Assembly: GCA_022844565.1 (NCBI GenBank)
Contig: JALHLK010000045.1
Location: 1 to 40,268 of the forward strand
Source of the DNA: Saprospiraceae bacterium
Lineage (GTDB): Bacteria; Bacteroidota; Bacteroidia; Chitinophagales; Saprospiraceae
Direction of reading: 5' to 3'
DNA: 40,268 nt
Shown: positions 8,246 to 17,731 of the stretch, piece by piece
How the letters are laid out: each line of letters starts with the position of its first letter
Position numbering within the stretch: the stretch's first letter is position 1
Notes under the pieces: generated by a model
The model's input: the letters and a program-made list of their open reading frames with translations, nothing else
What the model was told of the DNA's origin: nothing
Database searches by the model: none
Position numbers and translations under genes: made by a program

Positions 8246-8479
8246 CGATATTGTTCTTCCTATACCCCTTCTGGTTTTACTTCTAATAATGAAGTTAATG
8301 CCATCAATGACTTTATTGTTATAGACTTTTCTGCTAATTACAAGCTAAGGAAAGGGTTTACAATTTTTACCACTATAAATAATCTTTCCAACACAAAAGC
8401 TATAGTTGCAAACCAGCCTAATGGTTATAGGCCCAACATTCCCTTGAGTTATAATGCTGGATTAAAAAAAGACTTTTAA
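8246..8479 (+). pseudogene. C-terminal remnant of a TonB-dependent outer membrane receptor
   Basis: The frame is open from just after a TAG at 8243-8245 to the TAA at 8477-8479, about 77 codons, with no plausible start. The translation ends in a classic receptor C-terminus: a beta-strand segment (DFIVIDFSANYKL), then TIFTTINNLSNTKAIVANQP, then NGYRPNIPLSYNAGL and a terminal Phe. This resembles the last beta strands of FecA-like siderophore or metal receptors, which run to 700-800 residues, so nine tenths of the gene is missing. The signal-like peptide from 8113 could be a trace of the same gene's beginning, but that is speculative. It is convergent with the MTHFR-like gene, 34 bases away. Confidence 0.75.
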
Positions 8480-8513
8480 AGGACTGTTTTATTCTTCACT
8501 TTCCAATTAAAGA

Positions 8514-9443
8514 TCACCTCAGTTGATACCTCTTCAAAATTCCTTCTATTGTCTTTGTCATAGTTATGGTGGCTTCTATCTCATCTTTTTTAATAGCTAC
8601 ACTTTCAATATTGAATCCAAAGGGTACATTTCTTTCAAGACAGTACTCCGTTAGTGCTTGAGCGTGGTTAAGGCAAATATTTACAGAGTCTGATAAAATA
8701 TCTTTTGATTGCAAAAGTCTAGCTTTCATTTCTGCTGGAATATAAATACCCAACCACTCTATAAAATGTAGTGTTCGTTCAGAACCACACGAAGTTAATG
8801 TAAAGATGATTGTTGGTATTTGTTGTTGATGGTTAGCACTATATGCTACAATTGAATCAATAAGATCTTTACTAAACCCAATATCAAAAACACATTGTGT
8901 AATAAAATAAGAGACTCCTTTATTTACTTTTGCAAAAATACGATCATCTTCATCTCTAAGTGCAAAGTGTCTTTCTGGAATGGTAACTCCACCGAGTTTA
9001 GATGTTTCACTATATTTTTTATACAGCTCATAAGCTTCAACTAAGCTTGTTTTTGGAACATGGTCTGGAGATGGCACTCCTACAAAAACTGGATGAAAGC
9101 CTAATATGGCGATCCTCTGTAACCAATTATCCAATTCATTAGAAAAAAACTTGCCTGCAGGCTTATAAATAATTTTTGAGGTAGCAATATCGTGAAGGTA
9201 TCTTTCTGTAAAATATAATGGGTCTAATGCATTCAAAAAAGGAAAAGGCCGCTCCTCTGCTATTCTCTCACTTTCATCTTGGACGTCGTATACAATTAAG
9301 GCATCAATATCCAATGAATTAACCCTTTCTACTGTTTTTTTTGCGTAGTTGTCGATTTTGTTTTCATCTGTTCCTATTTTTGGAGGCGTAATACCATATA
9401 ACAAAAGTCCAGATTTTCGTTGCTTTATTTTTTCTAAAAACAT
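8514..9443 (-). CDS. Methylenetetrahydrofolate reductase-like (FAD-linked oxidoreductase fold) protein
   Basis: A 309-residue cytosolic protein with the MTHFR TIM-barrel pattern: an N-terminal YGITPPK strand, a DALIVYDVQDE.ER segment with ERPFPF, HPVFVGVPSP, LGGVTIPERH (the flavin loop region of MetF), and YFITQCVFD near the substrate side. Canonical MetF has Glu in the first strand (FEFFPP), which protonates the flavin or substrate. Here the aligned place is Gly17, so ordinary CH2-H4folate reduction is doubtful. It fits a divergent MTHFR-like subfamily sharing the YD.QDE/RPFPF/ERH motifs. It is a single gene with its own perfect -7 box. The reaction is not assigned; a C1-folate or related flavin reaction is the natural guess. 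Confidence 0.7.
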   Translation of the reverse strand: MFLEKIKQRKSGLLLYGITPPKIGTDENKIDNYAKKTVERVNSLDIDALIVYDVQDESERIAEERPFPFLNALDPLYFTERYLHDIATSKIIYKPAGKFFSNELDNWLQRIAILGFHPVFVGVPSPDHVPKTSLVEAYELYKKYSETSKLGGVTIPERHFALRDEDDRIFAKVNKGVSYFITQCVFDIGFSKDLIDSIVAYSANHQQQIPTIIFTLTSCGSERTLHFIEWLGIYIPAEMKARLLQSKDILSDSVNICLNHAQALTEYCLERNVPFGFNIESVAIKKDEIEATITMTKTIEGILKRYQLR

Positions 9444-9469
9444 AAATACTTTTTTTCAATATCGGAGGA

Positions 9470-9477
9470 CAAAGATA
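9470..9477 (-). promoter_or_regulatory. -7 box for the MTHFR-like gene
   Basis: On the minus strand this reads TATCTTTG, the ideal Bacteroidota -7 sequence, 26 bases before the ATG at 9443. No TTTG is seen at the usual -33 spacing. Confidence 0.5.
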
Positions 9478-9637
9478 TTCCTTTTTTTAATAATCTAAAC
9501 TCCCTATTTCATAAGATCCAATTAAAGAAATGGGCACAAAGTATTTTGCAGGAAACGGCACTTGATTTTCTGGAATAATTATGGACTCTTGTTTAGGTTA
9601 AAATTTATGTAAGAGTACTTTTGCAAATTGTCTAGAT

Positions 9638-9684
9638 AAAAAAAAACAAAGGGCCAAACACTTATTAATCGTATTTGACCCTTT
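9638..9684 (-). terminator. Intrinsic terminator after the TPR gene downstream of gyrA
   Basis: Read on the minus strand, arms at 9684-9674 and 9658-9648 pair at 10 of 11 positions (AAAGGGTCAAA against TTTGGCCCTTT, one mismatch) around a 15-base loop. A short spacer and a run of nine T (9646-9638) follow. It ends transcription of the gene whose stop codon is at 9709. Confidence 0.75.
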
Positions 9685-9708
9685 TAAGCCTATAGAGTAG
9701 GCATTTTA

Positions 9709-11001
9709 TTAATTCTTATTTGATAATGCTTCTAACTTTTCAGTATAGATTTTAACCTTATCTAATTTGCTTGTTCTTGCAAAAATTTCTTTTAATGCTA
9801 TGATTGTGTTTTGGTCTTTACCGTTGATACTTTCTGCCAACTCGAAGTAAGGAAGTGCTTCTTCAAACGCTTTAACCATTCTGGTTTTAGCTTCGTTGTA
9901 TTTTTTAGTACCAGCAGGAGTAAAGTCATTTGCATACTCGTTTACTTCTTTTGCCACTTTAGCTGCATTGTTGTAGTATAGGGCTCCTATAGCATAGTTG
10001 GCTTCGAAGTTTTTTGGATCTTTCGCCAATGCTTTCTCATACCATTCTTTTGCTTTTGCCATGTACCCACTTGCTTCCTCTGCGTTCTTGGCTTCAGTAC
10101 TTTTTGCACTGAGTTGCTCATATACATTACCCAATGTAGTATAAACAGTTAAGTTCTCTGGTTCTTTTGCAATAGCCATTTCTAACTTACTAATAAGCTC
10201 ATTCAACCTACCTGCTTTTAAAGCTGCATTAATTTCAGTAAACAATAACCCTGTGTCTTCAGGAAACTTTGCTCTACCTTCTGTTAAATATTTTTCTGCT
10301 TCTGCAGGGTTGCTTTCTAAAGTTAGCTCATGTAAGACTTGATATACAAAAGATTTGTCTGTTTTGTTGTTGTACATCTCTTTTAACAAAGGAAGTATTT
10401 CTTCTTTCAGACCTGCTTGGTACCCACATATTGAAGAATAATAATAAGCTTCTTCTCTTACAACAGCATCATCCAATCTTGATTTTTGACCATTTTCTTT
10501 TAATACTTTGAAAACTTCGATCGTTTTATTAAATGCCATATATGCTTCTTTAAGCTTTTGATCTTGGTACAAAACCACTCCTGCATTAAAAATTGCTTGC
10601 TCTAATCCTGTAAGACTTTTGATAGCTGCCTTACCTTCTCCTTTTTTTACTACTTTAGTTAATGCTTTCATATATGCGTCGGCAGCCAAAGATGCCGCTT
10701 CTGGCATTGGGCTTTTATAGTCAGGTTTTAATATTTGCGCGGTCATCGCTGCATCTACGATATCATTGTAGATATCACCCTTTAAAGTATGTGCAGCTAC
10801 CAATTCTTCTGTTCCTGGCATAGCAAATGCTTCATCAATCATTTTCAACGCTTTTTCAAGGCTAGCCGCATTTTGTACGGCGTTTGATGAATATTTACCC
10901 ATTTCGCTTTTTGCGCTCTTGAGTAATTTCATACCATCTTGGCTAAATGAACTGTTACTAGTAAGGATTAAGGTGAATACGAATAAAAATAATTTTTTCA
11001 T
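9709..11001 (-). CDS. Exported TPR-repeat protein encoded downstream of gyrA
   Basis: A 430-residue protein with a clear signal peptide (MKKLFLFVFTLILTSNSSFSQ, cleavage near residue 20). Alanine-rich helical repeats follow. Canonical TPRs are clearest between about 150 and 360, for example PENLTVYTTLGNVYEQL and AKEWYEKALAKDPKNFEANYAIGALYYNNA. It is Lys/Glu-rich and has no enzyme motif, lipobox or sorting domain. It lies 136 bases after gyrA on the same strand, an arrangement I recall from other Bacteroidota, so it may be cotranscribed with gyrA, and it is followed by a strong terminator. A periplasmic scaffold role is inferred from the repeats; no specific function is known to me. Confidence 0.82.
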   Translation of the reverse strand: MKKLFLFVFTLILTSNSSFSQDGMKLLKSAKSEMGKYSSNAVQNAASLEKALKMIDEAFAMPGTEELVAAHTLKGDIYNDIVDAAMTAQILKPDYKSPMPEAASLAADAYMKALTKVVKKGEGKAAIKSLTGLEQAIFNAGVVLYQDQKLKEAYMAFNKTIEVFKVLKENGQKSRLDDAVVREEAYYYSSICGYQAGLKEEILPLLKEMYNNKTDKSFVYQVLHELTLESNPAEAEKYLTEGRAKFPEDTGLLFTEINAALKAGRLNELISKLEMAIAKEPENLTVYTTLGNVYEQLSAKSTEAKNAEEASGYMAKAKEWYEKALAKDPKNFEANYAIGALYYNNAAKVAKEVNEYANDFTPAGTKKYNEAKTRMVKAFEEALPYFELAESINGKDQNTIIALKEIFARTSKLDKVKIYTEKLEALSNKN

Positions 11002-11137
11002 GTTCGTTGTTTGTTTAGATTTTGTGTATACAAATATTTTAATTAGATTTAAAAAATCATAGTTATGACGGCAAAAATCATATAAATATGTTTAATTATT
11101 GTTAAATTCGGTACAGTTTTTTTAATTTTTTCTAAAA

Positions 11138-13711
11138 TTATTCCTCTTCGCCACCTTCAAGGGTACTTTCAGGCATGGTTTTATCTGTAACAATTATTTC
11201 TCCCCCTTCTATTATTGGATCTACTCCTTCTTCATCAACAATCTCCTCTACATCATTTGGATCATATCTGATTACCGCCACATCAGCTATTTTATCCTTA
11301 TCATCCAGTCTGATTACTTTTACCCCTTGAGTTGCTCTGCCACTTATTCTTACATCATTTACTTTCATCCTTATAATGATGCCTTGTTCCGTTGTGATCA
11401 TTAGGTCGTCTTCCTCTGCGACTGTTTTAATAGATACTGTTTTTCCTGTTTTCTCGGTGACGTTGAGTGTTTTAACTCCTTTTCCAGATCTGTTAGTTAT
11501 CCTATAGTCATCAAGGTTTGATCTTTTTCCATTTCCTTTTTCTGACACAATGAAGATGGTTGTTGCTTCGTTAGTCGGATCTGCAACTACCATACCTATG
11601 ATCTCGTCATCTTTGTCCTTGTCAAGCTTCATGCCTGTTACACCTGCAGCAGATCGCCCCATAGCCCTTACTTTACTTTCTGGAAATCTGATCGCTCGTC
11701 CATTCTTATTTGCAAGTAGGATGTCATTTGTACCGTTAGTAAGTTTTACCTCCATCAATTGATCACCTTCATGTATAGTAATTGCAAAAATACCATTAGC
11801 ACGAGGCCTTGAGAATGCTTCCACTATGGTTTTTTTGATCACCCCTTTCTTGGTACAGAAGATTAAGTAATTTGAATTGATAAAATCTTCATTTGTTAAG
11901 TCTTCTATCTTTATATATGCGCGTACTTTGTCATCCGCTGGAATTTGTACTAAGTTTTGGATCGTTTTACCCATGTTTGTTTTAGAGCCTTCTGGTATTT
12001 CAAACGCTCTTAACCAAAATACCCGTCCAAGTTCTGTAAAGAGAAGAATGTAATTATGATTATTAGCTATAAAAAGGTGCTCAATAAAGTCTTCGTTTCT
12101 GGTTTTGCTACCTTTTGATCCTCGGCCGCCTCTAGATTGTTGCCTATATTCGTTTAGTTTGGTTCGTTTTATGTAGCCAGCATGCGAAATTGTAATAGCA
12201 ACTTTATCATTAGGTATTAAATCTTCTATAGATATTTCATCATCTGCATAGTGTATGTCTGTTTTTCTTGCGTCTCCATACCGCTCTCTAATTTCTAGAA
12301 GCTCATCTTTTGCTATTTTTTTCTGAAGTTCTGCGCTTTCTATTATTGACTTCAAATATTCAATGGTCTTCATCAACTCATCGTATTCTGCCTTTAACTT
12401 ATCTACTTCGAGACTTACTAATCGGCTCAATCTCATTTCTAAAATCGCCTTCGCTTGAATTTCAGAAAGTTCGAAAGTTGAAATTAATTTGTCTTTCGCT
12501 TCATCAACGGTAGCACTTGTTCGGATGATCTTAATTACCTCCTCGATGTTTGCCAAAGCGATGAGTAATCCTTCTAATATATGAGCACGTTCTTCCGCCT
12601 TTTTGAGTTCAAACTTTGTACGTCTTACGATTACTTCAATTCTAAACTTAACAAACTCCGAAATAAGCTGCTTTAGATTGAGCTGTCTAGGTCGACCGTT
12701 GACCAAACAAATATTATTAACCCCATATGATGTCTGTAGTGCTGTATATTTATATAGTTTGGACAAAATCACACTTGCCATCGAATCACGCTTGATTTCT
12801 AGCACTATTCGCATTCCATTTCGATCGGATTCATCACGAGGCGATCCACTAATCCCTGTGATTTTTTCCTCTTGCATCAATTCTGCAATCTTTTCTACAA
12901 GATTGGCTTTATTTACTTGATACGGTATTTCTGTGATGATGATGGTTTCGCGTCCTTCGTGACTTGTTTCTATCGTGGCTTTACCTCTTACCACTACCTT
13001 ACCTCGACCTGTATGAAACGCTTCTTTTACTCCGCTGTATCCAAATATAGTACCTCCTGTTGGAAAATCTGGAGCTTTGATATACTCCATCAATTCGTCT
13101 ATGGTAATATCTTCGTTATCGATGTATGCAATGGTACCGTCAACAACCTCGGTCAAATTATGAGGTAACATGTTAGTGGCCATACCTACGGCTATACCCG
13201 AGGCTCCATTGATCAATAAATTGGGAACTCTTGCTGGTAGTACTGTTGGTTCTTCTAGCGTGTCGTCAAAGTTAAGTCTAAAATCTACCGTATCTTTGTC
13301 AATATCACCTAACAACTCCTCTGATAACCGCGTAAGTCTAGCTTCTGTATACCTCATAGCAGCTGGACTATCACCATCCACACTACCAAAGTTACCTTGG
13401 CCATCCACTAGTCTGTATCTTAATGACCAATCTTGGGCCATCCTTACCATTGCGTCATAAACGGAGGTGTCACCATGTGGGTGAAACTTACCCAAAACCT
13501 CTCCTACAATCCTTGCAGATTTCTTGTGTGCCTTGTTATAACCAACACCTAATTCGTTCATACCATAGAGCACCCTTCTGTGTACCGGCTTTAATCCGTC
13601 TCTAACATCTGGAAGCGCTCGCGAAACAATGACCGACATAGAATAATCTATGTAGGAAGCTTTCATTTCATCTTCGATATTTACATTTATAATTCTCTGA
13701 TTATCCGACAT
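11138..13711 (-). CDS. gyrA: DNA gyrase subunit A
   Basis: The 857-residue A subunit of DNA gyrase, which with GyrB introduces negative supercoils using ATP. Catalytic Tyr121 lies in [10 protein letters not shown]. The quinolone-resistance region reads [17 protein letters not shown], where Thr82 and Asp86 correspond to E. coli Ser83 and Asp87. The tower and coiled-coil region follows, then the C-terminal beta-pinwheel with a GyrA-box-like [10 protein letters not shown] (about residue 530) and repeated blade motifs ([36 protein letters not shown]). The GyrA-box separates it from ParC. It ends in an acidic tail. The length is normal for the phylum. gyrB is not in the window. A full promoter lies upstream, and a TPR gene follows. 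Confidence 0.98.
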   Translation of the reverse strand: MSDNQRIINVNIEDEMKASYIDYSMSVIVSRALPDVRDGLKPVHRRVLYGMNELGVGYNKAHKKSARIVGEVLGKFHPHGDTSVYDAMVRMAQDWSLRYRLVDGQGNFGSVDGDSPAAMRYTEARLTRLSEELLGDIDKDTVDFRLNFDDTLEEPTVLPARVPNLLINGASGIAVGMATNMLPHNLTEVVDGTIAYIDNEDITIDELMEYIKAPDFPTGGTIFGYSGVKEAFHTGRGKVVVRGKATIETSHEGRETIIITEIPYQVNKANLVEKIAELMQEEKITGISGSPRDESDRNGMRIVLEIKRDSMASVILSKLYKYTALQTSYGVNNICLVNGRPRQLNLKQLISEFVKFRIEVIVRRTKFELKKAEERAHILEGLLIALANIEEVIKIIRTSATVDEAKDKLISTFELSEIQAKAILEMRLSRLVSLEVDKLKAEYDELMKTIEYLKSIIESAELQKKIAKDELLEIRERYGDARKTDIHYADDEISIEDLIPNDKVAITISHAGYIKRTKLNEYRQQSRGGRGSKGSKTRNEDFIEHLFIANNHNYILLFTELGRVFWLRAFEIPEGSKTNMGKTIQNLVQIPADDKVRAYIKIEDLTNEDFINSNYLIFCTKKGVIKKTIVEAFSRPRANGIFAITIHEGDQLMEVKLTNGTNDILLANKNGRAIRFPESKVRAMGRSAAGVTGMKLDKDKDDEIIGMVVADPTNEATTIFIVSEKGNGKRSNLDDYRITNRSGKGVKTLNVTEKTGKTVSIKTVAEEDDLMITTEQGIIIRMKVNDVRISGRATQGVKVIRLDDKDKIADVAVIRYDPNDVEEIVDEEGVDPIIEGGEIIVTDKTMPESTLEGGEEE

Positions 13712-13746
13712 TTAAGCTATTTTAACTCGTTTTTTTTTAAGATGTG

Positions 13747-13777
13747 CAAAAATACAAATTCTTAACAACTTAAACAA
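13747..13777 (-). promoter_or_regulatory. gyrA promoter (-33 TTG, 20-base spacer, -7 TATTTTTG)
   Basis: On the minus strand, TTG at 13777-13775, a 20-base spacer, then TATTTTTG at 13754-13747. This is a complete Bacteroidota promoter pattern ending 35 bases before the gyrA ATG at 13711. Confidence 0.6.
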
Positions 13778-13915
13778 GTTTTTAATATCAAAATAGAGAT
13801 CATCCATTTTGGTGTGCAAAACTGTAATTATTTCAGGTTCTAGAGAATATACAACCAATTATAGTAACCTATCTGTGCAGGGTTTTAGATATTTAAGTTT
13901 TATTTCTAATAAATA

Positions 13916-14563
13916 CTATTGTCCCCACTCTAAATAAAACTGATCAAGATAAGACTCCATAAATGCATGTCTTTGCTGTGCTTTTCTTTTCCCTGAGGAG
14001 GTATTCATTTTATCTTTCAGTAAGAGTAGTTTTTCATAAAAATGATTAAGGGTTGGGGAGATACTAGATCTATAGCCTTCTTTTGATTTGTATTCTTGAG
14101 GTGGAATAGTAGGATTATAAATCTCTCGACCTTTAAATCCTCCATAATTAAAAGCACGTGCAATCCCAATTGCCCCAATTGCATCAAGTCTATCAGCATC
14201 TTGGGTCACTTGGAGTTCTAATGAATTGAATTGTTGCTCTTGGTAACCGCTGCTGTAAGAAATGTGTCTAATAATATTGATTACATGGTCTATTGTTTCT
14301 TGAGGTATCTTTAAAGAATGCAAGAATTTTTGTGCGATCTCCGGTCCAAGATCATCATTTCCATTATGAAACTTTGGGTCTGCAATATCGTGAAGCAAAG
14401 CTCCTAATTCTACAACGAGAAGATCAGCATTTTCTTCCTCTGCTATTTGCTTTGCAGTATTGTGTACTCGCTGTATGTGCCACCAATCATGGCCACCTTC
14501 TGCACCTTCCAATTGTTGCTTTACAAACGTTATGGTTTTTTGGATGATTTCATTGTGGTCCAT
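13916..14563 (-). CDS. HD-domain phosphohydrolase of the YedJ/YpgQ type
   Basis: A 215-residue cytosolic HD-superfamily metal-dependent phosphohydrolase. Metal-binding residues are a His in GHDWWHIQRVH (25-34), the His58-Asp59 doublet in ALLHDIAD, and Asp122 in QDADRLDAIGAIGIARAF. The tail with SPTLNHFYEKLLLLKDKMNT and HAFMESYLDQFYLEW is typical of the YedJ/YpgQ family, some members of which hydrolyse nucleoside triphosphates. It starts 2 bases after the stop of the Omp28-like gene, so the two are surely cotranscribed and probably translationally coupled. The substrate in this organism is not known. Confidence 0.82.
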   Translation of the reverse strand: MDHNEIIQKTITFVKQQLEGAEGGHDWWHIQRVHNTAKQIAEEENADLLVVELGALLHDIADPKFHNGNDDLGPEIAQKFLHSLKIPQETIDHVINIIRHISYSSGYQEQQFNSLELQVTQDADRLDAIGAIGIARAFNYGGFKGREIYNPTIPPQEYKSKEGYRSSISPTLNHFYEKLLLLKDKMNTSSGKRKAQQRHAFMESYLDQFYLEWGQ

Positions 14564-14565
14564 CG

Positions 14566-15594
14566 TTATTTGCTTATGAATATCTTTTGGACATTTTTAT
14601 AAGCACCCGCGCTTATTTGCACAAGATGGATTCCTGTCTTTAAACCACTTACATCAAATGCTTTTTCTATTTCTCCTTTTTCGAAGACAAAACTTTGCAC
14701 TTGAGATCCTTTTGTATCAAATATCTTTATACTCGCGTCAACAGAGTGGTTTTCTGATCTAATGACTAGATTTTGGTCTCTTTGGAATGCAGAAAAGCTT
14801 ATATTTTTGGTAAGATTCTCCACAGAAGTTGAGAGTGCATTGAGGGGTAAGACGTTACCATTTATAAAATCATACCTTCCTGTTTTGTTTTTACTCCATA
14901 AAATGGCAGCGATTTTGACGTCTGCCGCTTTTCCATTATGGAGCGTAGGTTGGTCAAAATCTTGAACAAGGTTTAATTTGGTTTTGGCAGCTATATTACC
15001 TTTGTACGCTTGAATACCATAAGTGGTTGGCGTCAACTTAGCTGATAAAATATTAATGTGAGATGCCATGTTTCCAACAGAAGCTTGATTTGCAATAAAC
15101 TTATCTCTTAACACAAATAAGGACACACTATACTCTACAGAATCTAACTTTGCCTGATTTTCTAATTCTATTTGGGCAGATAATCTTGTACCTTTTTGCA
15201 CAAGCTTAAACTTAAATGAAACCTTTGGATCAGCTGCAGCTCTACTTGAACTTGCATTTAAAAAATCTTTTACTTTAGCGTCCACGTTTGAAGAACTTAC
15301 CAAAATATCGGTACCATTATCAAAAAAAACAGGTTGACCTGGTCCAGAAAAATTTCTATTTAAATCTATTGCTGTCTCATTGCTCAACCCTCCGGAGAAA
15401 TGCATAGCTATCATTATGGTGTTTGCTTCCGCTCCTTGATCTTGTATTTTTTTGAAAAAATCCCAGCCATAAGTCCCACAAAAGGGACACCAATCTGCTG
15501 TCTTCTTGATTATCAATGAAGTTTGTTTTGCCTGAGCAAATGAAACGTTTGTAACAAATAGAAAGCAAAATACGATTGTAAATAGTCTTGTCAT
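14566..15594 (-). CDS. Omp28-like secreted protein with thioredoxin-like motif and T9SS sorting domain
   Basis: A 342-residue exported protein. A signal peptide (residues 1-20, ending SFAQ) precedes a thioredoxin-like N-terminal domain with ADWCPFC (Cys36, Cys39), as in the Omp28-related family. A beta-rich middle follows. The last 75 or so residues have the pattern of a type IX secretion C-terminal sorting domain: DASIKIFDTKGSQVQSF, then GLKTGIHLVQI and a basic end, KNVQKIFISK. It is therefore predicted to be exported through the T9SS to the cell surface or medium. The ATG at 15594 is preferred over earlier in-frame starts (15615 ATG, 15618 GTG) because a full promoter lies at 15620-15650 and would start the transcript near 15613. 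The HD hydrolase gene follows after 2 bases. Confidence 0.78.
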   Translation of the reverse strand: MTRLFTIVFCFLFVTNVSFAQAKQTSLIIKKTADWCPFCGTYGWDFFKKIQDQGAEANTIMIAMHFSGGLSNETAIDLNRNFSGPGQPVFFDNGTDILVSSSNVDAKVKDFLNASSSRAAADPKVSFKFKLVQKGTRLSAQIELENQAKLDSVEYSVSLFVLRDKFIANQASVGNMASHINILSAKLTPTTYGIQAYKGNIAAKTKLNLVQDFDQPTLHNGKAADVKIAAILWSKNKTGRYDFINGNVLPLNALSTSVENLTKNISFSAFQRDQNLVIRSENHSVDASIKIFDTKGSQVQSFVFEKGEIEKAFDVSGLKTGIHLVQISAGAYKNVQKIFISK

Positions 15595-15903
15595 AATCTT
15601 TAGTTTTTTTATCATCACACAAAAGTATAAAAAACAAAATAATTACACAATGGTTCACAATATATATTACAAAATTATCTAATATTATACGCCCCAAATC
15701 AAGTCCGTTTCCTCAAACTTAATTTTATATAACCTTTATAATAGGCCTTAATACGTGAGTTTCAATTGGTACTTTTCTGCGAAATGACCAAAACGAATAT
15801 ATTGAACTAATTAAAATATTTTGCGTATGAAGTATATTACATCTCTGGAATATCTTAACTAAAAGCTTCTCTTGCCCAATATTTACTGCATACCTTTATT
15901 GGA
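15595..15903. other. 309-base gap, promoter only
   Basis: Apart from the promoter at 15620-15650, I see no gene, repeat or strong hairpin. The sequence is AT-rich. It separates the start of the Omp28-like gene from the end of the long acyl-CoA dehydrogenase gene, both on the minus strand. Confidence 0.5.
15620..15650 (-). promoter_or_regulatory. Promoter of the Omp28-like/HD hydrolase unit
   Basis: On the minus strand, TTG at 15650-15648, a 20-base spacer, and TACTTTTG at 15627-15620. The -7 box ends 25 bases before the ATG at 15594, which decides the start codon. Confidence 0.6.
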
Positions 15904-17706
15904 CTATAAACTGTATCCACCTGACTTTATCAAATCTCCAGCAATTCTTCGTCTATTTTCTTTGACGTTTTGCAATGGATATTTTGTATATTTTCTCAGT
16001 CCGCTGATAAAAGCACCTTGCATTTCTGGGGCAATAAATGACGCTATTGCATCGGTTGCTTGCCTTGTAACTCTACCTGTAGCATCATGCAAATGGGTGC
16101 GCAAAATGGTATTATACAATTCTATATCTTTGTCAGGATAGCTCTCTGCTATTTTCATTACACGCATTAATGTGCCTTCTGCATTGAATATCTCTGTGAT
16201 GATATCCGCAAGATTCATCAAGATTTCTTGTTCTGTTTTTAAATTCAATTGTCCGCTCATTGCCTGTTGAGCAGCAGAGCCTAATAACATGATCAATATC
16301 TTTTTAAAATTGGCAACGGCAGTTTGTTCCAATGCATACTCACCACTAAATACTTCTCCTTTTGAAACCCCATTCATTAATTCGTCCTGTACAGCCATAC
16401 CCGGCGTCATAAGGTCTAATTCTCCTTTCATAGCACTTTTTAAGATTGTGCTTAACATGACCATTCTATTGATTTCATTTGTTCCCTCAAAAATGCGGTT
16501 GATACGCGAATCCCTATATGCTCTGGCAATATGACCTTCTTCAGAATAACCCATACCTCCAAAAATCTGTACCGTTTCATCAACTACAAAATCCAACGTT
16601 TCAGAGCCGATAATTTTGATAATAGAACACTCTAAGGCATACTCTTCGGCCGCTTGAAGCTTAGATTTAATAAGTTCCAAACCAGATTCTTTGTATTGTA
16701 TTTCGCCCATTTGAATCAGTTGGGCCGTTCTATACACCGCTGTTTCGGTTACAAAACAACGAATGGCTTGTTCTGCAATTTTGTATTGTATAGCTCCAAA
16801 AGTCGCGATCGGAACCTTAAATTGTTCTCTTTCATTAGCATATTTAACACCTAGTTCTACAATTTTTTTTGCACCACCAAGACAAGAAGCCCCTAATTTA
16901 AATCGTCCTGAATTTAAGACATTGAAGGCAATCAGGTGACCCTTACCTACTTCCCCAAGTAAATTTTCTTTAGGTACTTTTACGTTTTCCATAAAAACCT
17001 GACGAGTAGAGGAGCCCTTGATGCCTAATTTTTTCTCTTCAGCCCCTAATGTAAAACCTTCCATTCCCTTCTCTAAGATAAATCCAGTAAATTTATTACC
17101 ATCAACTTGGGCAAAAACGGTAAAAATGTCAGCAAATCCAGCATTGGTAATCCACATCTTTTGACCATTAAGTATATAATGTGTTCCTTCTGCATTAAGT
17201 ATTGCTGTCGATTTAGCTGATAAAGCATCGGATCCGCTTGAAGGCTCCGTCAGACAATAGCTAGACTTTAATTGTCCAGTTACGAGTTGTGGTAGATATT
17301 TTTGTTTCTGAGCTTCTGTGCCATAATAGAATATTGGTAGCATGCCAATTCCTGTATGAGCATTGTAACTTACACTAAAAGAGCCCGAAGGACCCACTTC
17401 TTCGCCAATAAGTGTATTTGTAATATAATCAAGATCACTACCACCCAAAGATTCTGGCATATGCGTCCCTAACAAACCAAGGTCTCCAAATTTATCTAAA
17501 ATTGATGGTACTAATCCGTCCTCCAACTTTTCTATTCTCTCAATAAAAGGTAAGATTTCTTGATCCACAAAAGTGCGCACGGTCTGTTGTACCATTAGCT
17601 GTTCTTCAGTAAAGTCCTCAGGAATAAACATATCCTGATAATTACTTTCTTTTATTAAAAACTCGCCTCCCTTAAGTATGCTGTTTTCTACAATATTATT
17701 CGACAT
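15904..17706 (-). CDS. Long (about 600-residue) acyl-CoA dehydrogenase family protein
   Basis: A 600-residue flavoprotein. Residues about 30-420 form the ordinary acyl-CoA dehydrogenase domain, with CLTEPSSGSD (151-160), MWITNAG (184-190), the QIFGGMGY segment, and the catalytic Glu407 in RIFEGTNEINRM. The remaining 180 residues are an extra helical domain like that of very-long-chain dehydrogenases (VLCAD/ACAD9-like), which binds membranes in the mitochondrial enzymes. The predicted reaction is alpha,beta-dehydrogenation of long-chain acyl-CoA with electrons to ETF. No other beta-oxidation gene is adjacent; the second dehydrogenase of the window (5592-6773) is the shorter class. It has a textbook promoter. 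Confidence 0.9.
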   Translation of the reverse strand: MSNNIVENSILKGGEFLIKESNYQDMFIPEDFTEEQLMVQQTVRTFVDQEILPFIERIEKLEDGLVPSILDKFGDLGLLGTHMPESLGGSDLDYITNTLIGEEVGPSGSFSVSYNAHTGIGMLPIFYYGTEAQKQKYLPQLVTGQLKSSYCLTEPSSGSDALSAKSTAILNAEGTHYILNGQKMWITNAGFADIFTVFAQVDGNKFTGFILEKGMEGFTLGAEEKKLGIKGSSTRQVFMENVKVPKENLLGEVGKGHLIAFNVLNSGRFKLGASCLGGAKKIVELGVKYANEREQFKVPIATFGAIQYKIAEQAIRCFVTETAVYRTAQLIQMGEIQYKESGLELIKSKLQAAEEYALECSIIKIIGSETLDFVVDETVQIFGGMGYSEEGHIARAYRDSRINRIFEGTNEINRMVMLSTILKSAMKGELDLMTPGMAVQDELMNGVSKGEVFSGEYALEQTAVANFKKILIMLLGSAAQQAMSGQLNLKTEQEILMNLADIITEIFNAEGTLMRVMKIAESYPDKDIELYNTILRTHLHDATGRVTRQATDAIASFIAPEMQGAFISGLRKYTKYPLQNVKENRRRIAGDLIKSGGYSL

Positions 17707-17731
17707 ATTTACCTGTTTTAAAAATTTAACT

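Larger units (their letters stand above)
7859..8513. other. 655-base gap: degenerate region with inverted-repeat element and dead receptor end
   Basis: No intact gene is seen. From left to right it holds an inverted-repeat-bounded block (7895-8070), a short frame starting at the ATG at 8113 that codes a hydrophobic signal-like 21-mer and then stops, and the C-terminal remnant of a TonB-dependent receptor (8246-8479). The AT-rich text and the fragments point to decay of a former gene interrupted by, or lying next to, a small repeat element. Confidence 0.6.

Noticed and set aside
14140-14165. CACGTG core near 14153 as a further parS site
   Set aside because: The flanks (AAGCACGTGCAA) lack the TGTTnC and AAACA arms, and it lies inside a coding gene.
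15377-15697. 106-codon minus-strand frame overlapping the start of the Omp28-like gene
   Set aside because: It is an alternative frame of a well-supported gene and its promoter, with low-complexity translation and no motif.
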